DNA from: Bacteroidota bacterium
GTDB taxonomy: Bacteria; Bacteroidota; Bacteroidia; B-17B0; Aurantibacillaceae
NCBI GenBank assembly: GCA_020403265.1
Contig: JADBXZ010000008.1
Location: forward strand, 78,181 to 142,180
DNA length: 64,000 nucleotides
Direction: 5' to 3'
Shown here in pieces: positions 1 through 8,352 of the stretch (positions are counted from its first letter, which is position 1; each line of letters opens with the position of its first letter). The notes under the pieces are model-generated. The model searched no databases. It worked only from the letters and a program-made list of their open reading frames with translations, and was not told the origin of the DNA. Position numbers and translations under genes: made by a program.

Positions 1-2
1 TG

Positions 3-305
3 TTTACAATTACATTGGCGAATGTTGAATTCTCCTCAAGGCAATTGGTTATAGCTAACAAACAGGTAACAATTAAAAGAGGCTTTTTATTTAATTTTTT
101 ACGCAAAAATTTAAATGTTTCATTATCACATATTATTTGCTTAAAAGTGGATAGAGAAGTATCGTCGGCGAAAGCGTTTGACTTAATCGTTTATAATCCT
201 GAGGATGATTTTTTTTATGAAGAGAACTTTATTGCAACGCCTTCAGAAATCCAAAAATTAATTCTGGAATTTAGTAAAAATAAAATCCCTATTTTTAAAC
301 AATAA
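3..305 (+). CDS. hypothetical protein, 5' end cut by window
   Basis: The reading frame is open from the first bases of the window, so the true start probably lies upstream. A TTG at 15 is the first start-like codon inside the window. About 100 residues are visible, with no signal peptide, membrane segment or motif that I recognise. The end lies 8 bases before the aminopeptidase gene, so the two may be co-transcribed. Function unknown. Confidence 0.5.
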   Translation, partial: FTITLANVEFSSRQLVIANKQVTIKRGFLFNFLRKNLNVSLSHIICLKVDREVSSAKAFDLIVYNPEDDFFYEENFIATPSEIQKLILEFSKNKIPIFKQ

Positions 306-313
306 TTTTAAAT

Positions 314-1603
314 ATGAAATACAGTAGCATTTCCTCCAGTTTATTTATAGATAATCGTCAGAAGTTCAAATCACAGTTAAAACCAAATTCAATTGCAGTT
401 TTTGTTAGTAACGACATTATGCCAACCAATGCTGATGGAAGCATGGGGTTTAAACAAAACTCAGACTTATTTTATCTTACTGGGGTTGATCAAGAAGATA
501 CGATATTAATAATCTACCCTGATGTGAAAGATGGTAAGCATAAAGAAGTGTTATTTATCAAAGAAACCAGCGAATTAATTGCTATTTGGGAAGGGGCTAA
601 ATTAACCAAAGATGAGGCAAAAGTAGTAAGTGGGATTGAGCATATTTATTGGTTTCATGAATTCGAAAAAGTAAGTAAGGCGCTTTTTTATCAAGCAGAA
701 AATATATACTTAAATGCAAACGAACATACCCGACAATATATAGAAACACAAACTGCAGAACAGCGTTTTAATAAAACTATAATAGCAAAGTATCCCTTAC
801 ATCAGATACAGCGCTCTGCTCCAATTATGCACAAAATTAGAGCAGTTAAAAGCACCTACGAAATCGAGTTGATTCAGCAAGCTTGTGATATTACCGAAAA
901 GGGCTTTAGAAGATTGCTTTCGTTTGTAAAGCCTGGCGTTTGGGAATATGAAATTGAAGCCGAATTGATCCATGAGTTTTTAAGAAATCGATCTAGAGGT
1001 TATGCTTACGGGCCAATCATTGCAAGTGGCGCAAGTGCTTGTGTTTTACATTACGTAGACAATGATAAACAATGCAAGGATGGAGATGTGTTATTATTAG
1101 ATACAGCCGCAGAGTATGCAAATTATGCAAGCGATTTAACGCGTTGCATCCCTGTTAATGGGCGCTTTACTAAACGTCAAAAAGAAGTTTATAATGCTGT
1201 ATTGCATGTTATGAAGGAAGCAACTAAAATGTTGTTACCAGGCACAACCTTCGAAAAATACAACAAATCAGTTGGTGATTTGATGACGGATCAGCTTTTA
1301 AAACTTGGCTTATTGAAAACAGATGAAGTTAAAATGCAGAATCCAAATTGGCCGGCTTACAAAAAATACTTTATGCATGGCACAAGCCATTACTTGGGTT
1401 TAGATGTGCATGACGTTGGTTTTTTTCACGAACCAATGCAAGCAGGAAACATATTTACAGTAGAGCCGGGCATTTATATACCACAAGAAAATTTAGGCAT
1501 CCGTTTAGAAAATAACATATTAGTAACTACAACAGGGCAGCTGGATTTAATGAAAAATATTCCGCTTGAGGCTGATGAAATTGAAGCGTTGATGAATCAA
1601 TAG
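314..1603 (+). CDS. pepP: Xaa-Pro aminopeptidase (M24B family)
   Basis: Cytoplasmic dimetal aminopeptidase that removes N-terminal residues preceding proline. The 429 residues match the normal length of the family: an N-terminal creatinase/prolidase-like domain (about 1-170) and a C-terminal pita-bread domain. All five metal ligands of M24B enzymes are visible: D263 and D274 (in LLDTAAEYANYASDLTR), H355 (in MHGTSHYLGLDVHD), E384 (VEPGIYI) and E399 (RLENN). It starts at an ATG with an A-rich leader and abuts the following hydrolase gene with no gap. The assignment to M24B is secure; the exact substrate preference is inferred from the family. Confidence 0.93.
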   Translation: MKYSSISSSLFIDNRQKFKSQLKPNSIAVFVSNDIMPTNADGSMGFKQNSDLFYLTGVDQEDTILIIYPDVKDGKHKEVLFIKETSELIAIWEGAKLTKDEAKVVSGIEHIYWFHEFEKVSKALFYQAENIYLNANEHTRQYIETQTAEQRFNKTIIAKYPLHQIQRSAPIMHKIRAVKSTYEIELIQQACDITEKGFRRLLSFVKPGVWEYEIEAELIHEFLRNRSRGYAYGPIIASGASACVLHYVDNDKQCKDGDVLLLDTAAEYANYASDLTRCIPVNGRFTKRQKEVYNAVLHVMKEATKMLLPGTTFEKYNKSVGDLMTDQLLKLGLLKTDEVKMQNPNWPAYKKYFMHGTSHYLGLDVHDVGFFHEPMQAGNIFTVEPGIYIPQENLGIRLENNILVTTTGQLDLMKNIPLEADEIEALMNQ

Positions 1604-2398
1604 GTGTTAAAGAAATGCATATATAAAGGCAGTGAAGTTGCATTTAGTGATCAAGGGAAAGGAAGGGTAGTTGTATTATTACACGGCTACCTTGGTTCAC
1701 ATTTAATTTGGAAAGAAACCATAGATAATTTAAAGAAGAATTACAGAGTTATAGCAATTGATTTGCCCGGTCACGGCGGTACTGGTAATTTTGGATATGC
1801 ACACAGTATGAACTTAATGGCTTCAGCTGTTAAATCCGTGCTTGATCAATTAAGACTAAAAAAGTGTGTCATTATAGGTCACAGCATGGGTGGATACGCA
1901 GCTTTGGCATTTGCCGATTTATTCCCTGATTATTTAAAAGGTATTTGCCTTTATCATAGCAGTGCCTACGCTGATAGTGAAGAGAAAAAGACGGATCGCT
2001 TAAGGGCAGTGGAGTTAGTTAAGAAAAGCAGGACTGTTTATACCAAAGCCACAATCAAAAATTTGTTTGCATCAAAAAATTTGAAGTATCTCAAAAAGGA
2101 AATTGCTTTCGCAACGGCCATTGCTAAATCTACCAAGAAGGAGGGAATTGTTGCGGCCTTATTAGGCATGAAAGACAGACCAAATAGAGATATTATTCTT
2201 GGATTGGTCAATTATCCTATTATGATGGTAATTGGTGAGCATGACAACGTTCTAAATCATAATATGCTTTTGGAACAAAGCCGATTAGTTAAAAATTTGC
2301 ACTTACTTTTTTTAGAACATGATGGACATTTTGGTTTTTTAGAGTCGCCAATTCAAAGCAATAAAGCTTTGCGAAAGTTTTTACGCCAATGTTTCTAA
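1604..2398 (+). CDS. alpha/beta hydrolase
   Basis: A 264-residue alpha/beta-hydrolase-fold protein without a signal peptide. The oxyanion HGYLGSH segment is near residues 27-33, the nucleophile elbow GHSMGG gives S94, and the likely acid and base are D214 (GEHDN) and H242 (DGHFGF), a complete triad. It starts at a GTG placed directly after the pepP stop codon, which suggests translational coupling with pepP. Substrate unknown; the family includes esterases, haloperoxidase-like and C-C bond hydrolases. Confidence 0.85.
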   Translation: MLKKCIYKGSEVAFSDQGKGRVVVLLHGYLGSHLIWKETIDNLKKNYRVIAIDLPGHGGTGNFGYAHSMNLMASAVKSVLDQLRLKKCVIIGHSMGGYAALAFADLFPDYLKGICLYHSSAYADSEEKKTDRLRAVELVKKSRTVYTKATIKNLFASKNLKYLKKEIAFATAIAKSTKKEGIVAALLGMKDRPNRDIILGLVNYPIMMVIGEHDNVLNHNMLLEQSRLVKNLHLLFLEHDGHFGFLESPIQSNKALRKFLRQCF

Positions 2399-2440
2399 TT
2401 CCAAGTTCCTTTAATATTTTAATTATTTTAACATTTTAAG

Positions 2441-2473
2441 TGTTGTAACATTAAATGTTATAACATATATTTG
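2441..2473 (+). promoter_or_regulatory. yceI promoter with probable MarR operator
   Basis: The -33 TTG is at 2443-2445 and the -7 box TATATTTG at 2466-2473, with 20 bases between them, matching the Bacteroidetes consensus. The spacer is filled by two near-identical palindromic decamers, TGTTGTAACA (2441-2450) and TGTTATAACA (2456-2465), 5 bases apart. Their position between the promoter boxes and the MarR gene just downstream of yceI make a MarR operator likely. Confidence 0.6.
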
Positions 2474-2502
2474 TAGTCTAAGTTTTAAAATAACATTCAA
2501 AC

Positions 2503-3096
2503 ATGAAAAAATTAGTATTAGGTATTGCTGTCCTTGCTTCATTAAGCGCATCAGCACAAGTAAATTGGAAATTAGATAATTCTCACTCTAAATTAGGATT
2601 TAGCGTAACCCACATGATGGTAAGCGAAACAGAAGGTAAATTCAAAATTTATCAAGGTACGGTGGCTTCAACAACAGAAACAGATTTTACAGATGCTAAA
2701 ATTGAGTTTACTGCTGATGTGAATTCTATTAACACTGAAGATGAAAAAAGAGATGGTCACTTAAAAAGTCCTGATTTTTTCGATGCGGCAAAATTCCCTA
2801 CTATTACCTTTAAATCAACGAGTATGAAGCCGGTAGCCAAAGGAAAAACGATTTACAATTTAGAGGGTGAATTAACTATGCATGGTGTAACTAAAAAAGT
2901 AAAATTAAATGCGATTGGCGCTACCAAAACAGTAAAAGATCCTTATGGAAATATTAAATACGGTTTTAAGGTTACCGGTGTTATTAATCGTAAAGATTTT
3001 GGTTTAAGTTGGAATGCTGCATTAGAGGCAGGAGGAGTAGCCGTAAGTGAAGATGTAAAACTTGATTTAAATATTGAGTTAAATAAGGATAAATAA
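2503..3096 (+). CDS. YceI family periplasmic protein
   Basis: A 197-residue secreted lipocalin-like protein of the YceI family. An N-terminal signal peptide (KKLVLGIAVLASLSASAQ) is followed by the typical start of the mature domain, WKLDNSHSKLGFSVTHMMVSE, and by the family motifs FDAAKFPTITFKS and GELTMHGVTKKVKLNA. YceI proteins bind isoprenoid-type lipids in the periplasm. The gene sits alone between a well-formed promoter carrying a putative MarR operator and a terminator, with the MarR gene next. Regulation by that MarR protein is inferred. Confidence 0.9.
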   Translation: MKKLVLGIAVLASLSASAQVNWKLDNSHSKLGFSVTHMMVSETEGKFKIYQGTVASTTETDFTDAKIEFTADVNSINTEDEKRDGHLKSPDFFDAAKFPTITFKSTSMKPVAKGKTIYNLEGELTMHGVTKKVKLNAIGATKTVKDPYGNIKYGFKVTGVINRKDFGLSWNAALEAGGVAVSEDVKLDLNIELNKDK

Positions 3097-3116
3097 TTCC
3101 TAATAAGGTTTATAAG

Positions 3117-3153
3117 AAAAAAGAGGCACTTTTGGTACCTCTTTTTCTTTTTT
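3117..3153 (+). terminator. intrinsic terminator after yceI
   Basis: Stem AAAGAGG (3120-3126) pairs with CCTCTTT (3138-3144) and is followed by a T-rich tract. Its loop also contains the TTTG that fits as the -33 element of the marR promoter. Confidence 0.7.
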
Positions 3154-3162
3154 ATAATTTTG
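3131..3162 (+). promoter_or_regulatory. marR promoter
   Basis: TTTG at 3131-3134, 20 bases, then TAATTTTG at 3155-3162: a full match to the Bacteroidetes sigma factor consensus. The -7 box ends only four bases before the marR ATG, so the mRNA would be leaderless or nearly so. Confidence 0.6.
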
Positions 3163-3166
3163 GTAT

Positions 3167-3616
3167 ATGAAGCTGGAGGAGGCAATCCATCAAAAAGCAT
3201 TTAAATCGCCACAGCAGAAATTAATCATTAATCTGTTGTACACCCATCATTGGTTGGATGCATTCTATTCTGAATTTTTTAAGGGAATTGATATCACGAC
3301 CCAACAATATAATGTCCTGCGAATATTGAGGGGGCAGTATCCTAATTACTGCAATTTGAAACTTATAAAGGAACGTATGTTAGATCGAATGAGTGATACA
3401 TCCAGAATAGTAGATAAGTTAGTTTTAAAAAAGTATGTCGACCGTATGGTTTGTCCTAATGACAGGAGACAGGTTAATTTATTGATCTCAGATAAAGGTC
3501 TTGAACTATTAATAGAATTAGATTTTATTGATAAGCAAACTACCAATATTTGTAAAAATTTATCGGAAAAAGAAGTTCAGCAGTTGAATAACTTACTGGA
3601 CAAGTTGCGAGATTAA
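3167..3616 (+). CDS. MarR family transcriptional regulator
   Basis: A 149-residue winged-helix regulator. The helical N-terminus (residues 20-45) is followed by GIDITTQQYNVLRILRG, the recognition region LIKERMLDRMSDTSRIVDKLVLKKYVDR and the wing with the family's DRRQVNLLISDKGLELL. MarR proteins are dimeric repressors that bind short palindromes and often respond to phenolic or oxidative signals. The palindromic repeat inside the upstream yceI promoter is the obvious candidate site. Confidence 0.88.
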   Translation: MKLEEAIHQKAFKSPQQKLIINLLYTHHWLDAFYSEFFKGIDITTQQYNVLRILRGQYPNYCNLKLIKERMLDRMSDTSRIVDKLVLKKYVDRMVCPNDRRQVNLLISDKGLELLIELDFIDKQTTNICKNLSEKEVQQLNNLLDKLRD

Positions 3617-3620
3617 CAGG

Positions 3621-3651
3621 TTGTTTTAACCAACTTTAAGTCGTATTTTTG
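3621..3651 (+). promoter_or_regulatory. ccm operon promoter
   Basis: TTG at 3621-3623, 20 bases, then TATTTTTG at 3644-3651. The final G of the -7 box is the first base of an in-frame GTG that could be mistaken for the ccmC start, so ccmC most likely begins at the ATG at 3687. Confidence 0.6.
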
Positions 3652-3686
3652 TGCCGTTTCAGTACCACTTTGGTATTCAACAAAAA

Positions 3687-4352
3687 ATGGGAAAACATTG
3701 GTATAAAATCTTGGCATCAGTTTTAATTGTTTACACAATTTTTGCCGGATTATTAAACCCGGTGCCCCGCCTGGATATTCTCAATGAAACCATAAGAAAT
3801 TTGTATTATCATGTGCCTGTTTGGTTTGCCATGATTTTTATGATGATTGTTTCTTTGGTATACAGTTTAATCAGTTTAAGTAATTCTACTACACAAAGTG
3901 ATTTAAAGGCACGCGACGCCGCAGCTATTGGGTTTTTTATGGCAATTCCCGGAATAGCCACAGGTAGTTTGTGGGCAAAATACACATGGGGTACCTGGTG
4001 GACATTCGAAGACCCAAAGCTTAATGGTGTGGCAGTGAGTATTCTAATTTACTCTGCTTATTTTATTTTAAGAGAGAGTATTGAAGATGAGAAAAAGAGA
4101 TTGAAATTAGCAGCTGTATACAACGTTTTTGCCTTCGTAATGATGATGGTTTTTATAATGGTTTTACCACGAATCCAGGATTCATTACATCCCGGTAATG
4201 GAGGTAATCCGGCTTTTGCGAAGTATGATTTGGATAGCGGCATGAGATTGGTTTTTTACCCTGCAGTTATCGGTTGGGTTTTATTTAGTTACTGGCTTTT
4301 TAACCTCAAAAATAATTTGTCTAACATACAACATAAACTTTCCAATGAATAG
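3687..4352 (+). CDS. ccmC: cytochrome c biogenesis protein CcmC
   Basis: Inner-membrane heme-handling protein of cytochrome c maturation System I; it presents heme to CcmE. The protein has about six transmembrane segments and the tryptophan-rich heme motif WAKYTWGTWWTFEDPKL. The conserved membrane-flanking histidines appear as YYHVPVWF and RIQDSLHPGNGG. I place the start at ATG 3687 (221 residues) because the upstream in-frame GTG at 3651 lies in the promoter -7 box. The 3' end overlaps ccmD by 8 bases. No ccmA or ccmB is present nearby. Confidence 0.9.
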   Translation: MGKHWYKILASVLIVYTIFAGLLNPVPRLDILNETIRNLYYHVPVWFAMIFMMIVSLVYSLISLSNSTTQSDLKARDAAAIGFFMAIPGIATGSLWAKYTWGTWWTFEDPKLNGVAVSILIYSAYFILRESIEDEKKRLKLAAVYNVFAFVMMMVFIMVLPRIQDSLHPGNGGNPAFAKYDLDSGMRLVFYPAVIGWVLFSYWLFNLKNNLSNIQHKLSNE

Positions 4353-4566
4353 AATGTTACTTTTTTTAATTGCGTTGATGAGCACTACTTCGTTCTTTGC
4401 TCAAGCAGCATCAGAACCTCAAATGGCAGATGCTATTAGAGAAAACGGTAAAATTTATGTGGTTATTGCAGTTTTGGCAATCATTTTTGTTTCTATCATC
4501 GGATTTTTAATTTATCTGGAAAGGAAGATAAAAAACTTAAATGATAAGATAGATAAAAAAAGTTGA
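4345..4566 (+). CDS. CcmD-like small membrane protein
   Basis: A 73-residue protein with an N-terminal signal-like hydrophobic stretch (1-20), a short acidic linker and a second transmembrane helix (about 36-57) followed by a lysine-rich tail. Size and position between ccmC and ccmE match CcmD, which helps release holo-CcmE from CcmC. The sequence itself is too short and divergent for a firm call; synteny carries most of the weight. Confidence 0.7.
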   Translation: MNRMLLFLIALMSTTSFFAQAASEPQMADAIRENGKIYVVIAVLAIIFVSIIGFLIYLERKIKNLNDKIDKKS

Positions 4567-4587
4567 TGACCTAAAGCACTAAAAAAA

Positions 4588-4974
4588 ATGAAAAAATTGC
4601 ACATTGTTGGATTACTGATTATTGCTGTTGCCATTGGCGTTATTTTTATTTCACTCAATAATACATCGAGTTATGCTGATTTCAGTAAAGCTGCCAATAA
4701 TCCCGAAGACGAATTTCATGTGGTTGGTAAGCTAGATAAAACGCAACCTCAGATTTATGAACCTCAAATTAATCCGGACGAGTTTTCTTTTACTATGACA
4801 GATAACAATGGCTTAGCAAAAAGAGTTGTGTTGCACAAAAGTAAACCTCAGGATTTTGAAAAAAGCGAACAAATTGTTTTAATCGGTAAAATGAAGTCGG
4901 ATGTGTTTCACGCCAACGATATACTAATGAAATGTCCAAGTAAATATAACGATGGTAAAAACCAATTAAACTAA
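4588..4974 (+). CDS. ccmE: heme chaperone CcmE, CxxxY type
   Basis: A 128-residue periplasmic heme chaperone with one N-terminal membrane anchor (residues 5-23) and an OB-fold domain. In the classical protein heme binds covalently to a histidine in an HxxxY motif. Here the C-terminal motif is C116-P-S-K-Y120, so cysteine replaces the histidine. This variant is known from the modified System I found in some archaea, Desulfovibrio and other bacteria. It lies between ccmD and ccmF in the same operon. Confidence 0.88.
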   Translation: MKKLHIVGLLIIAVAIGVIFISLNNTSSYADFSKAANNPEDEFHVVGKLDKTQPQIYEPQINPDEFSFTMTDNNGLAKRVVLHKSKPQDFEKSEQIVLIGKMKSDVFHANDILMKCPSKYNDGKNQLN

Positions 4975-4979
4975 CCGTA

Positions 4980-7571
4980 GTGGAGACTATCAAATACATC
5001 GGCGAACGAATCTTTATCGGACAACTGGGACATTTTTTTGTGATGTTGTCCTTTGTGGCAGCATTGCTCTCATTTGGTAGTTTTTACCTCGCCTGTAAAA
5101 AATCAGATTTATTTGTTTTTGCACGAATAGCTTTTAAAATTCATGCTGTTGCTGTAATTGGAATCATTGCAGTATTGTTTATCATGCTCTTTAATCATTA
5201 CTTCGAGTATCAATATGTTTTCCAACATAGCAACAGGGAAATGGATATGAAGTATATTCTCTCTTGTTTTTGGGAAGGACAAGAAGGTAGTTTTTTACTT
5301 TGGACATTTTGGAATGTAGTTTTAGGTTTAATTTTAAATAAACAATTAAAACAAACCGAATGGGAAGCGCCGGTTTTAATGATTTTTTCTTTGGTTCAAG
5401 TTTTCCTGGCAAGTATGCTGCTTGGCATTTACATCGGCGATTACAAAATAGGAAGCAATCCATTTTTGCTATTAAGAGAACACCAAGATTTTTACAACAT
5501 TCCAGTTCTTCAGTCACCTGACTATGTTTCAAAGCTATCCGGTAGAGGCCTTAACCCATTGCTCATGAACTATTGGATGACCATACATCCGCCTACTTTA
5601 TTTTTAGGATTTTCTTCTACTTTAGTTCCTTTTGCTTTTGCCTTAGCTGCTTTGTTCAACAGGAACTATCAGGGTTGGCAAAAAACAGCTTTGCCATGGA
5701 CACTTTTTAGTATCCTTGTATTGGGAGTTGGAATCTTAATGGGAGGCGCATGGGCTTATGAAGCTTTAAGTTTTGGAGGTTTCTGGGCGTGGGACCCTGT
5801 AGAAAATTCTTCTTTGGTGCCTTGGTTGGTGATAGTTGCTGCGGGTCACACCATGATTATTAATAAAAACAAAGGGGGCAGTTTATTTACCACTCATTTT
5901 TTAGCCATTACTTCTTTTTTGTTGGTACTCTATTCCACATTTTTAACCCGGAGTGGTGTATTAGGAAATGCATCAGTGCATTCTTTCACAGATTTAGGAA
6001 TGACCGGTCAATTGGTTCTTTATGTTTTAACTTTTATATTTTTGAGTGTTGCATTATTACTTAGCGATTCTTTAATAAGGGTGACTTACGTTGTGATTTC
6101 GATTTTACTTTGGTTCGCTGCATTGTTATATGGCTATAAGAAATTAATACTTGGTGTTTGGAGTGTTTCTTCTTTAGGTTTAATTGTTTACGCATACTAT
6201 AAATATTTTCCAAAAGAAAAAGAGGAGGAGGAGCTCTACTCAAGGGAGTTTTGGATGTTTTTAGGTTCAATAGTGTTTTTATTATCTGCATTAATTATTA
6301 CCTATTTTACTTCGGTACCTGTTATCAATAAACTGTTTGGGTTGGATAAAGCACCGCCAAAGCCTTATGTATACAACGAGTGGATGTTGCCATTCACCGT
6401 TTTAATAATGATATTAGTTGCAGCAGCACAATTTTTAAAGTATAAAAAAACTGACGCTAAAACATTTTATAAACGTATTTCAAAGGCAGGCGCGCTTTCA
6501 TTAGTCTTTGGTCTGGCTTGCTCAATACCACTGTACGTTATCGGAAATGAAGAAAATAATATCTCAGTATATAATTTAATTTTTTACATACTTTTATTTA
6601 CTTCTGCATTGTTTACTGTTTTTGCCAATTTTGATTACTGGTTCTCAGTGTTAAAAGGAAAAGTTGGTAAGGCCGGGGCTAGTATTGCCCATATTGGTTT
6701 TGCACTAATTGTTTTAGGAGCTTTAATCTCCACCAGTAAAAAAACAACCCTATCAAAAAATACTGCTGCCCAAAAGGTGAGTAGTTTAGGAACCGAGTTC
6801 GACGATCAAAAGAGTATTTTGTTAACACAGGGAGATACACTTCCCATGGGGCCGTATCTTGTGACATACAAAGGCAAACGCAAAGAAGGAATTAATTATT
6901 ATTTTGATGTGGATTATTTTAAACCCGGTGCCAGCGATAAACCTGAATATGATTTTACACTTTCTCCTAGCGTACAAGATAATCCTCGCATGGGACGTTC
7001 TCCGGAGCCTGACACTAAACATTATTTGAACAGAGACATTTATACCCATGTAACTTATGGCGTGATGGAAATGGACACGTCAAAAGCCTATTTGAATGCA
7101 TACAGTGATGCCAAAAATTTTATTGGTCATGCCGGAGACACTATTATAGCAAGTAATGCATTAGTTGTAATTGATAGTATAAAAGCAGATAAAACAAAGG
7201 CTGAATATTATAAAAGTGATTCAGAGATAGTTGTTACAGCCGTTTTAAAAGCGATTACCTCTCAGTCAAAAGTTTATTATGCTTATCCTCAATACATCAT
7301 TAAAAATAATGTTGTAATACCTAAAGAAGATGTTATCAATCCTCTAGGTTTAAAATTTGTTTTCTGGAAAATTAACCCGCAGGAAGGTACTGTTGAAATA
7401 ACTTTAAGTGAAAAAAATTCCAATACCAAAGAATTTATAGTGCTTGAAGCATACATGTTTCCTTATATAAATGTGTTGTGGATTGGATGTATATTAATGG
7501 CCATCGGAACTGGAATAGCCGTGAGAGAACGATTACGATTATTAAAAGCAGTTAATCATCAAACTCATTAA
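4980..7571 (+). CDS. ccmF: heme lyase CcmF (cytochrome c-type biogenesis)
   Basis: A large polytopic membrane protein of 863 residues that attaches heme to apocytochrome c. The tryptophan-rich motif FGGFWAWDPVENSSLVPWL is near residues 262-280, and the histidine-bearing loops (IHPPTLFLGF, HTMIINKNKGG) are present. A long periplasmic C-terminal region (about 600-835) precedes the last helix. It starts at GTG 4980, just after the ccmE stop. Its stop codon overlaps the start region of the DUF2520 gene. It is longer than proteobacterial CcmF, as is common in Bacteroidota. Confidence 0.92.
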   Translation: METIKYIGERIFIGQLGHFFVMLSFVAALLSFGSFYLACKKSDLFVFARIAFKIHAVAVIGIIAVLFIMLFNHYFEYQYVFQHSNREMDMKYILSCFWEGQEGSFLLWTFWNVVLGLILNKQLKQTEWEAPVLMIFSLVQVFLASMLLGIYIGDYKIGSNPFLLLREHQDFYNIPVLQSPDYVSKLSGRGLNPLLMNYWMTIHPPTLFLGFSSTLVPFAFALAALFNRNYQGWQKTALPWTLFSILVLGVGILMGGAWAYEALSFGGFWAWDPVENSSLVPWLVIVAAGHTMIINKNKGGSLFTTHFLAITSFLLVLYSTFLTRSGVLGNASVHSFTDLGMTGQLVLYVLTFIFLSVALLLSDSLIRVTYVVISILLWFAALLYGYKKLILGVWSVSSLGLIVYAYYKYFPKEKEEEELYSREFWMFLGSIVFLLSALIITYFTSVPVINKLFGLDKAPPKPYVYNEWMLPFTVLIMILVAAAQFLKYKKTDAKTFYKRISKAGALSLVFGLACSIPLYVIGNEENNISVYNLIFYILLFTSALFTVFANFDYWFSVLKGKVGKAGASIAHIGFALIVLGALISTSKKTTLSKNTAAQKVSSLGTEFDDQKSILLTQGDTLPMGPYLVTYKGKRKEGINYYFDVDYFKPGASDKPEYDFTLSPSVQDNPRMGRSPEPDTKHYLNRDIYTHVTYGVMEMDTSKAYLNAYSDAKNFIGHAGDTIIASNALVVIDSIKADKTKAEYYKSDSEIVVTAVLKAITSQSKVYYAYPQYIIKNNVVIPKEDVINPLGLKFVFWKINPQEGTVEITLSEKNSNTKEFIVLEAYMFPYINVLWIGCILMAIGTGIAVRERLRLLKAVNHQTH

Positions 7572-8352
7572 AAATAAAAGCGTTGTTATAATCGGATGCG
7601 GAAATGTAGCTTACCATTTAGCTAAACAACTTTCTAAGCAACAACGATTACAATTGCATGTTTACAATCATCGTTCTAATATTAATCTTAAACGTTTTGT
7701 TGCTTTAAAGTGTTCTGTTTACAAATCACTAAGAGCTATTATTAAGGATGCCGATTTGTATCTTATTTGCGTGAGTGATGCCGCCATTCCCGGAGTTGTT
7801 AAGCAAATTACTGATGTTGTAGGTTCAAACTTAGTTTTGCATACTTCTGGTAGTACCGATTTGAGCGTGTTTCATAAGTTAAAAATTAATGGCGGGGTAT
7901 TATATCCGTTACAAACTTTTTCTATGGATGCAGAGGTTAATTGGGATACCACTCCTGTTTTAATTGAGGCAATTCAGCCGGCCATGCGGCGTCAGTTGAA
8001 AAATTGGGCACTACTTTTCTCCAAAACAATACAGTATTGTAATAGTAAAAAAAGATTAGCATATCACTTAAACGCAGTTTTCGTAAATAATTTTGTTAAC
8101 GCCCTTTATTCGTTAAGTGAAATTTATTGTAAAACGAACAACTTAAATTTTAGGTTATTGAATCCAATCATTCAATCAACGGTTACAAAAGTCAACAAAT
8201 ACTCTCCTTTGAAATCGCAAACCGGACCGGCGAAGCGGGGAGATGAAGTAACAATGAATAAACATCTTCAACTTTTAAAATTGCAACCAATTGAAAAACA
8301 AATTTATTTACAGTTAACCGAATTAATCAAAAAGCAACATGGAAAACTTTAA
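7567..8352 (+). CDS. Rossmann-fold DUF2520 protein, probable ATT start
   Basis: Related to the ketopantoate reductase/ProC-like fold with a C-terminal DUF2520 domain. The N-terminal nucleotide-binding motif VVIIGCGNVAYHLA is encoded at 7582-7623. The frame is open back to 7546 but holds no ATG, GTG or TTG before this motif; the first ordinary start codon is a TTG at 7654, which would delete the motif. The ATT at 7567 overlaps the ccmF stop (ATTAA) and gives a sensible 261-residue protein. Later motifs LHTSGSTDLSVF and LYPLQTFS are typical. Physiological substrate unknown. The 3' end overlaps kdsC by 14 bases. Confidence 0.75.
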   Translation: MKNKSVVIIGCGNVAYHLAKQLSKQQRLQLHVYNHRSNINLKRFVALKCSVYKSLRAIIKDADLYLICVSDAAIPGVVKQITDVVGSNLVLHTSGSTDLSVFHKLKINGGVLYPLQTFSMDAEVNWDTTPVLIEAIQPAMRRQLKNWALLFSKTIQYCNSKKRLAYHLNAVFVNNFVNALYSLSEIYCKTNNLNFRLLNPIIQSTVTKVNKYSPLKSQTGPAKRGDEVTMNKHLQLLKLQPIEKQIYLQLTELIKKQHGKL

